From positions 648,616,468 to 648,680,467 of the forward strand of contig NC_081409.1 in NCBI RefSeq assembly GCF_030272615.1: DNA of 64,000 nt, given 5' to 3'. Positions 56,608 to 64,000 of this stretch are shown piece after piece; position 1 is the first letter of the stretch; each line of letters begins with the position of its first letter. The position numbers and the translations under genes were made by a program. Under the pieces are notes generated by a model. It was not told the DNA's origin and did not search any database. It saw nothing but the letters and a program-made list of their open reading frames with translations. The stretch is from Cryptomeria japonica. Its lineage: Eukaryota; Streptophyta; Pinopsida; Cupressales; Cupressaceae.

Positions 56608-57520
56608 TGGAATTGAAGGAATCCAAGAACACTGAGAGGGGGGGTGAATCAATGTTTTGCCGGTAATATAAGATTTAAACTTATTATAACATACACATAT
56701 AAATCGGTAAATGAAGAAACATATAACATGAAATAAATAAACTAGCCACATGAATGAACACCATAACACACTGAATTTTATACATGGAAAACCTTAAAGA
56801 GGAAACACCACGGTGGGATTTGTGACCCACAATATCAATTCATTGGCCATGTGAAAGATATTACATAGTACGGGGGCCTGCACATGCAAGAAGGCACACT
56901 GCTTAGAGCACACTGCTCAACACAAAAGAGTCTCACTGACTAAAAGCTTCTGCTAAGATAAAACAATAATGGTGAACTCAAAAATGTATCTGCAATGCCA
57001 AAAAGAATTCCAGTTAAAACTTTGTTCTGTACTGGTTCATAAACCCTAAACTGTTTTATCAATATCTCCTTTCCTCTAAGAATGCTTTACAAACCATCTG
57101 TTGACCATTGCATGATATTACTTTCGCATACAAATGATTTGCATACATATTCTTCACATCACTTTTCTTCTCCATATTCATTGTCCTATATCAAAATGAC
57201 CCAATAAACTAACTTATATACCCTTTACAAAGAATATGCCTTATGTCGACTTACAATACATTACAAAAGATATTCAATGTTGGCCCTATACAATAATTAT
57301 AAAATGATTTTACAAATAAAACCTTTCAGATCCCAAACTGATATCGGCTTCACTAAAGTGTTGGATGTCAGTGTTGGTGCTGGTGATGACACTGATTACT
57401 CCAATGCCGGTATCTGTCGGTGTATTCCTCCAATGTTGGTATCCGTCGGTATATGCATTCTATAGAATCTTGTTGCCATGAATGACAACAAATGAATCGA
57501 ATGAGTGTCAATTGCCAACA
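56608..57520 (-). repeat. NA-3 5' LTR
   Basis: 913 bases, TGTTGGCAATTGACACTC (minus) at 57520 to CAATTCCA at 56608. Alignable with the 3' LTR throughout. It keeps the CACACTGCTTAGAGCACACT segment that is shorter in the 3' LTR. Confidence 0.92.
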
Positions 57521-60109
57521 TATCTTTTATCCTTCTTGTCATTCTTGTATAAAGAGGTAGAAACATTCCAATTATTGAACAAATCCAACTCATCCTTGTT
57601 TTTGAAAAGAAGAGATTTACCATCAGCTTTTAGATATTCCAAAATGGCTCGCTTGATTTTAGTAAAAACCGTTTCGAGAGAGGAGTAGGAGTCTCTAAAG
57701 ATTTTGTTGTTATGCTCTTTCCAAATTCCCCAAACCACATGAGGAAGAATACAATCCCATAATTGGTTGATAGAATTATTTGAGGAAAGGCATCTCCACC
57801 CAATGAACAACTCTTGAATAGAAGCAGGAAAGACCTTGTACAGATTCCACAACTGCAAGACCTGCAACCAAATAGAATAGGAAAAGGAATAGTGGAGAGA
57901 GATGTGGTTGACATTCTCTTCCTCATTTAGGCAAAGGTAACAGCCATTAGGGAGATGAAAGCCTCTTTTGCAGAGATTATCGATGGTGAGAATTTTGTTC
58001 TGCAGAAGAATCCAAAAGAAGATATTGATCTTGGGGATAAGGCCATGAATCCAGGGTTTAGACCAGCAGGGGGATCTCCTGAAATGGGACCACAAAAGAA
58101 AAGCTGAAGCAACCGAGAATCTACCAAAATAAGTTTTTTTCCCAAATAATCCTATCCTTAAGCATTGGGTCTAACAAGACAAAATTAAGAAACAACATCA
58201 AAGGGTTGAGGGTTGGGTCTATGGAATTTAGATTCACCCACTAGTTATCCTTCCAATAGTCAGCCACCTTAGATCCAAATATGGCCTTGCATGCATGGAT
58301 AAAAGGAGAAAAACTATCCATGTTGGAAAGAGGGGTCTCCAACAACTAAGTATCCTCCCAGAAATTGACTTATCTGCCATTACCAATAGCCCATCTTTTA
58401 CCAATCCCAACCACACATTTAGATTGAACAACATTATTCTAAATCGTAGATCTAGAAAGGGCTTCAAAGGAAGTAAGAAACTCATCAAGAGACGACTGAG
58501 AATGCAGCTATTTAGCTTTCTAGATTGAATCCTATTCACCAATTTCCCTTAATGTCCTCCAGATTTACTTGGTGAGGAGAGCTTTATTAAGGGTTTAAAT
58601 GCTTCTCAGTCCAAGGCCACCCATTTTTTAGGTCTACAAACTTTATCCCAAGCAATTAGAGAAATCATTTTCCTCTCCTCAAGCCCTGACCAAAGAAAAG
58701 ACTTTTGATTCTATTCAATGGCATCAACAAACTTGCTTGGGATTCTAAACAAGCTTAAGGCATACACAGGTAAACTATAGAGGGAGGATTTTAATAACTG
58801 GGTCTTTCCAGCTTGGCTAAGAAGAGCTCCTTTCCAACTGACAAGATATTTGTGGAACCTATCCACCAGACTGCTCCAAAATGAATCAGGAGGTTTTCTG
58901 CATAGAGGGAGACCCAAGTAGATAGAAGGGAATAAAATAATCTGACATTCTAAGATTCTGGCTATTCTCCTTTGCCTGTCTTCAGGATTTTTGAGGAAGA
59001 AGATGAAGCTTTTCATCTAGTTTATCAGCTGCCCCGAAGCTTGGCAATAGTGATTCAGGGCCGATTTTAGAGATCTAGCTTTCTTGATAGTCAATGATCC
59101 TAGCAAAACCGTGTCATCAACAAATTGTTGATGGGAGCAGGCCCTGTTAGCCAACAACAACCTAAGATCTTTTAGATGACCTTCAAAAACAAGCTTGTTG
59201 ATATATCTACCCAAACTTTCAGCCAAAAGAGAAAACAAAATAGGGGATATAGGATCCCCTTGTCTGAGGCCCCTTGAAGACTTGAAGAAGGCGGTAGAAG
59301 AACCATTAACAATAACAAAGATAGAGGGGGTATAAATCAGTTGAGAAATCAGTTGAAGCACTCTCTCACCCGATCATAGGCCTTTGACAAATCAAGTTTC
59401 ATTAGAAATCCCTAATTTTTTTAAACTTCCAAAGAATGAATGTTCTCATGGACTGTGATGATGGAGTCAAGAATCTGCCTTCCAGGAATAAAACGATTTT
59501 GCTGAGGAAAAATAATATTAGGAAGGAGGGACATCAGTCTTAAGGTGAGAACCTTGGAAATGATCTTATAAAAGGAGTTGCAAAGGATAATAGGTCTAAA
59601 AAGATTCATAACATCAGCATCTGGGACATTAGGGATGAGAACAAGAAAAGTGGCATTGATCTTCTTCAGAATCTTCTTAGAGCCAAAAAATCCTTTTACT
59701 CCCTTGACAATATCTTCACTAATAATATGCCAGAAATACTGAAAGAAGAACATTAGGGAACCATTTGGTCTGGGGGCTTTACTGCCTTCAAAGGAGAAGA
59801 CCGCCTTCTTAATCTCCACTTTAGAGGGGATAGCAGAGAGGAATCTATTTTGGTCATGCCCAATCATATTTGGGATCACATCAAGGAGTAAATCTTCAAC
59901 AGATTTATCCCGATTGCAGTCAACAGATAAGAGAGAAGAGAAATAAGATCTAGCTTCCTTTGTTATTTGCTCTTCCTTAAAAGACAGGGTCCCCCCTATA
60001 GATATTCTTGAAATTCTATTAGCCACTTTGTGTTTCTTGGCAGTCATATGGAATAATCTAGTATTTTTATTTCCCTCCTTAAGACAAAGAGAACGCGAGC
60101 ATTGCTTCC
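57521..60109 (-). pseudogene. LINE B reverse transcriptase and zinc-finger region
   Basis: From the right: CLKEGNKNTRLFHMTAKKHK (about 60060), then the fingers region ending in NRFIPGRQILDSIITVHENI (59421-60047), and LMKLDLSKAYDRV with a frameshift. Next are FKSSRGLRQGDPISPILFSL and HQQFVDDTVLLGSL, the catalytic FVDD block (59017-59361). The thumb (58711-59016) follows, then after a spacer the zf-RVT region: GLIPKINIFFWILLQNKILT, CYLCLNEEENVNHISLHY (usual last Cys is Tyr) and LWDCILPHVVWGIWKEHNNK (57521-58095). It stops exactly at the NA-3 edge and resumes as RNase H at 50606. Only a few in-frame stops after 59361. Confidence 0.93.
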
Positions 60110-61250
60110 TGTAATGTGGAAAAATAGTGAATGATAGATCAAGAGGAAACTACCCTTTCCCTCCAAGGAGAGATGAGAGTTTCACTATTGATTACCCTTC
60201 AAACACTTTTCACCAAATTACATTTGGAAGAGGAGAGGAGAATTCACTAGATTCAACCTTCAAAGATGAAGATTAAATTCTGAATGAAATGGGAATGATA
60301 AGTTGATACCCTCTTCCTTATCTGAAATGGAAAGGAATTGATTGAATTATGTAGTGCAAAAGTGACAAAATTGATTATAACTTAAAATTGGAACATGGGA
60401 TGAAGCTGTGCACCTGGATTTGGCAGTAATATCTCGAGACGAAGTTGCCCTGCGAATCCACAAAACAAAAAGGGTTTTTCTGCCTCTGCAAATGGAGCCT
60501 AAATCTGAGAGTACAGTTGCGCACCTGCAACCTACACACAAAAAAGAGAGGAAAATGGGTTGGGATTGGGGGTTTGCCTTTAGGTCAAACCCAAGTTTTG
60601 GAATTAACCAAGTAATGAAAGAAAGTACTTGCAAGTAGATGTAAATGAAAGACTGAATTGTAAATCACCTCAAGGGAGGTTGTGGTAGCAATGTTGATAG
60701 AAGTTCTTGTGTGGAATTGAATGTTGGAATCAATCTCCTCTTCAATGGTTGAATCCTTGACTTGAATGCAACACGTAGCCTTGAAGGGAGACTTGAGAAT
60801 ACTCAATGCTAGAAAATAATGTTTGAATGCTTGATCGCTTATGCAACATGACCTTATCAAAATTCTACCTTATTGAACTTATGCAAATGAGAGGACGAAT
60901 GCCCCTTAAATACATGTTAGTGGATTTTATTTTTATCACAGGTCGACATCGAGGGAGTTTCCCGCCCAATGCACAACCAACAATGCAACCCTAGGAAGGG
61001 TCCTGCCCCAAAATAGGGTAGGGATGGGGGCGCCACACCCCTGTCCAAGGGTGACAGTGGCACCACGCCCCTTTCCTACCCCTTTCTCCAGGGTAGAATG
61101 TGGACAAGATGATGCAGAGGTCAAGAAAGAAGTTGTTTTTGAAGGTTGAGCAATCTTTGGTCTCCGATTAGGCTAAATGATTTGATCTCACGTGCGTGAG
61201 GACCCTAATGCAATCAAAAATTGCTAGGGTTGCAATTTAATAACACTACA
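60110..61250 (-). repeat. Element G 3' LTR
   Basis: On minus it starts TGTAGTGTTATTAAATT at 61250 after AAAGTGGAGGATAAA and ends CCACATTACA at 60110, where LINE B coding begins. 1,141 bases with TGTA…TACA ends. The partner LTR is outside the window. Confidence 0.7.
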
Positions 61251-61979
61251 TTTATCCTCCACTTTAGCGGGAGTATAAGTGTACGCCAATACTGTCGGTA
61301 AAGTACAAGGAAACAAGATTGAAAGACTTTTACCATGTCAAGGAGGCGAGATGCACCAAGCCCCCAGTGGACCTAGGACCTTACGACTTCAATTGAAAAA
61401 GAAAAAGGAAAGATCAAGAAGGGGAGAACCATGACTGCAAGTATAAAAGTTCCCTTCACTATTTGTCATGAAAACAAGGATACCAAAGATTACAAAGTAA
61501 AACAAAGTTCACTAAGTAATTCTAAGCATCAAAGAAGGAAAATATGAGTGGAGTGTATGCTCCCACGTTAAGCAATCACACACACCTTATCGGGAGCGAT
61601 TGGTTTAAGGTAGGATACACCCAAGAGAAAGAGAAGAAGGGAGCACATTATCGCAAGGATGTAGCCCCCAATCAAGGAATAAACCCAAGGAGAATGAACA
61701 AAAAACACAAGGTAGTGTCACTTTCCTTGGGGTCAGTATGTTGTATAATAACTCGTGTATATCATGTATGTATATGCATATAATTATCTTCATTCCCCAA
61801 AGAAGGACACTACCTTAGAAGCAATGGAGAAGAGGATGCCTTTTCATTCAACATGAAAGAGACCAGGAAAAGATGTCAATGCTTTGCATCGTCCCTAAGT
61901 AGACATTAAGGGAACAATAGAAGAATGGTCACAAAAGAGAAAGAAAGGAGAGAGAGAAAGATCTGCAGTGCTAATATTG
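61251..61979 (-). other. Element G non-coding stretch before the 3' LTR
   Basis: Contains the polypurine tract next to the LTR. The rest is purine-rich on + with no coding content that I can recognise. Confidence 0.5.
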
Positions 61980-63024
61980 CTAATCTAGGACGATATCCGC
62001 CTCTCGATCTTGTTGATCACTATTTCGGGAACTCAAGCAACACACCAGAGGAGCAACATCAAGCACAACAGATGGAGCTATCACAAGATCCAAACAAGGA
62101 CTATGCTCATGTTGTAAGTCACTTTGTTTGATTCTAGGAGCTAGGATTAGGGTTTGTGAAAACTCATCTGATAAATGCTTGTCCACATCAACATACTCAT
62201 ACTCACTGTCAGAAGCATTAGGAGTTATATTGTCATTATGAATAACATTTTCACCCATTTCTTCATCAAGGTTTAGAGAAAGACGAGCAAGAACACGAAT
62301 AGGAGTAAAACCATCACATGTTTTGTGCAACTTATGATTTGGAGATGTAGGTTGAACATCTTTCTTAGGAGAAAAGGGAATCATGTCAACTGTCAGAGTC
62401 TGAGGAGATTGAGTATTTTGAGGGATAGCTTCATGAGCTTAAACACGACGTCTTCGTCTGTGTTTCTCTCACACAACGATTCCGTTGAGTCTTAGTTGAA
62501 GGCAGAGAAGGAGGAGGAATACTTGGAAAAGTAGGAATGTTTCTCTCCTTAATAGTGGAAGGTTTAGGTTGAGGTCTTTTTGGTTGAACAATAGGAGAAG
62601 TAGGCCTCTTCTCTTGATAAGAGGAAGGAGATGGAACTGCACCATAGAAAAGAGGAATATTAGGTGTAGGAAGGAGACCATGTCCATCATGAGGAGGAGG
62701 TATAGGTCTAACCTTAGGAAGAATATTGTTGTTCTCCTCAAGAGAAGGTAAAGTCACTTCCATAGGAATAGGTGGACGATCTTCCTTAGGAAGGAGATTA
62801 ATACTATCCGTGAGGGGAAGAACCTCATTTTGAAGAATAATAGGAGTGTCAAGTGTTGGAGATCTAGGTTGACTTAAGGATAAGATCACATCTTTCTTCC
62901 ATTTTTGATAATATTGAAAAAGAGCATCACTCCTTGATGGAAGAGATTGAAATTGTTTAGGCCAAAAGAAATCAATAGGAACACCAGGGCTTCTTTTAGA
63001 TGGACGAAATAAGTTATGATTCAC
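61980..63024 (-). pseudogene. Element G proline-rich linker of the polyprotein
   Basis: Continuous with the protease frame after a TGA near 63027. It reads RSDALFQYYQKWKKDVILSL, then long Pro/Ser/Leu-rich sequence (for example LLPKEDRPPIPMEVTLPSLE). After a frameshift near 62440, it continues HKTCDGFTPIRVLARLSLNL and an acidic C-terminal part ending at 61980. No enzyme motif. In related polyproteins RT would follow; here it does not. Confidence 0.65.
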
Positions 63025-63036
63025 GGTTATGATTTC

Positions 63037-63750
63037 TCAATTGTGAGGAAATTTTAGACACCTATGGATTGGAGAAGCAATATCCTTCATGGAAGATAGC
63101 CAAGGATAGCCCAACTTCACATGGAATTGCTCAGAAGAGGGTATGATAACAAAGTCAACATCCATGCATTTAGTATGAGCTTCAACAGGAAGGGTGATAG
63201 AGCCAATGGTAGGACAAGAGAATCCATCAAATAACTTCACAACCACATTAGAAGCATGATATATTGGTTTATGCAATCGTAAAGTGAAAATATACTCTTC
63301 ACTTATGACATTAACCATGCATGAGGGATCAATTAGGGCACCACGGCAAGGGATATCCTTAACCTTTGCAACTATGTATAAAGGGCCATTGGGTGCTCTA
63401 ATGGTCTCGCTAGGGTCAAATGTAATACAATGATCCTTAGGCATATCTTGTGTTTCTACCATATTAATCAAGTTTGGAGCCATAGAGGTGAATTCTTCAG
63501 AAGAGAAATAATTAGGCACAATCTCAATAACATTAGGGGTATAAGAAGGCAGGGGATCAGTGAAAATATTAAGATTTTAATTAGGAGGAGCTATTGATTT
63601 ATTCCCTTAATCATTCACACCTGCCACATATATAGTATTATTATTAATAAAGTTTTAAATCTTATTGTTCAATGCGAAATGTTTCTCAATATCATGACTA
63701 GGCCGACGATGAAATTGATAAAAAGAGTTGTTATGAAAATAAAGGGATGC
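63037..63750 (-). pseudogene. Element G gag C-terminus and aspartic protease
   Basis: From the right: FHRRPSHDIEKHFALNNKI (about 63700), a degraded gag C-terminal Zn-like block in which the usual Cys residues are not clear, then the stop-containing stretch to 63520. Then the protease: PLYIVAKVKDIPCRGALIDP, the active-site region ALIDPSCMVNVISEEY (DPSC where D[ST]G is expected), a VVKLFDGF strand, and KLGYPWLSSMKDIASPIHRC, the typical Ty3/gypsy hydrophobic flap and end block. Confidence 0.75.
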
Positions 63751-64000
63751 AAGTTTAGAAGGATCAAGTTTTTTTATAGGAGGAAGTTTGATACATTTTT
63801 GTGCAACAATTGAGACATAATATTATGTAGAGATTCATTCAAGGAAGTAAACTGTCTTTCTCTTTGGAAAAATTTAGAAATAGAAGGCACACCCATTGTA
63901 GCATTTACATTGTGGTTGTTGATTGTATCATTGAACTTGATGAAGCTTTTTGTTGGTTTTAACTTTGAAAATGGTTATTGAACACTCTCCCCCTTATCAC
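63751..64000 (-). other. Element G, degraded gag region to the window edge
   Basis: No clean frame; position suggests more of gag. A complement of ACTCTCCCCCTTATCAC closes the window. Confidence 0.4.

Larger units (their letters stand above)
50607..57520 (-). mobile_element. NA-3: complete non-autonomous LTR retrotransposon with two ORFs
   Basis: 6,914 bases: 5' LTR 56608-57520, primer site 56591-56602, ORF1 55418-56530, ORF2 51803-55021, polypurine tract ending at 51537, 3' LTR 50607-51536. It lies between the zinc-finger and RNase H parts of LINE B, and the host frame is continuous when it is disregarded. Near the outer LTR ends I find roughly one difference per ten bases, so it is clearly older than NA-D. 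No pol domain is present. Same family as NA-2. Confidence 0.93.
50070..60109 (-). mobile_element. LINE B: L1-type non-LTR retrotransposon interrupted by NA-3
   Basis: RT and zinc-finger part at 57521-60109, RNase H at about 50070-50606, both minus; NA-3 occupies 50607-57520. The right end is cut by the gypsy LTR at 60110, so the endonuclease lies outside the window or is lost. It is better preserved than LINE A: 57521-59361 is one frame with only a few stops. Confidence 0.9.
60110..64000 (-). mobile_element. Ty3/gypsy-type LTR element G, 5' end outside the window
   Basis: From the right: gag C-terminus and protease (63037 to about 63750), a long proline-rich linker (61980-63024), a 730-base non-coding stretch, a purine tract (61251-61265) and the 3' LTR (60110-61250). 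Between the protease/linker and the LTR there is no RT, RNase H or integrase, so this copy is deleted or belongs to a non-autonomous gypsy group. It is inserted in LINE B. Confidence 0.75.

Noticed and set aside
60348-60860. ORFs within 60348-60860 as genes
   Set aside because: They lie inside the 3' LTR of element G and have no recognisable domain.
61544-61783. Plus-strand ORF 61544-61783
   Set aside because: Lies in the non-coding stretch before the G 3' LTR, on the opposite strand, with no similarity recognised.

Overview
The window looks like intergenic DNA from a large plant nuclear genome, most likely a gymnosperm. It is AT-rich, almost entirely old retrotransposons, inserted into one another and carrying many stops and frameshifts. 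The organism is an inference from this style and from protein flavour. I see no bacterial, organellar, tRNA, rRNA or CRISPR feature.

Layout. 1-5309: 3' part of a Ty1/copia element on + (Copia-1) with a long 3' LTR. 5310-6786: gene-free, probably LTR of another element. 6789-12947: a non-autonomous LTR element on + (NA-2). 13150 to about 34150: an old minus-strand copia (Copia-C) split by a second non-autonomous element (NA-D, 16871-24856, exact target duplication CTCTT) and by a copia pair (E, 25652-32013, and truncated E', 32014-33747). 34151-34996: end of another LTR element (F). 35119 to about 43180: a minus-strand L1-type LINE (LINE A) split by a solo LTR (37145-38822) and an unclassified 2 kb insert. 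43190-45585: repeats and unassigned DNA. 45586-45837: two small exons resembling the 3' end of a MIKC MADS-box gene, the only host-gene candidate. 46590-47370: decayed tandem repeats. 48109-49874: an unknown retroelement-type ORF. 50070-60109: a second LINE (LINE B) holding a third non-autonomous element (NA-3, 50607-57520). 60110-64000: 3' part of a minus-strand Ty3/gypsy element.

The most interesting content is the trio NA-2, NA-D and NA-3. Each has a tRNA-Met type primer site and a polypurine tract, and encodes no protease, integrase, reverse transcriptase or RNase H. Instead each carries two ORFs: ORF1, a coiled-coil protein with four or five CCHC zinc knuckles, and ORF2, about 1,100 codons, which I do not recognise but which is alignable among all three. 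They appear to be parasites of the neighbouring copia families, with which they share the polypurine-tract/LTR junction and LTR sequence blocks.

Three insertions (NA-D in Copia-C, NA-3 in LINE B, solo LTR in LINE A) could be resolved to the base: taking out the insert and one copy of the target duplication makes the interrupted host frame continuous. They give a relative order of events. All protein-coding retroelement genes here are broken, so none is expected to be active.
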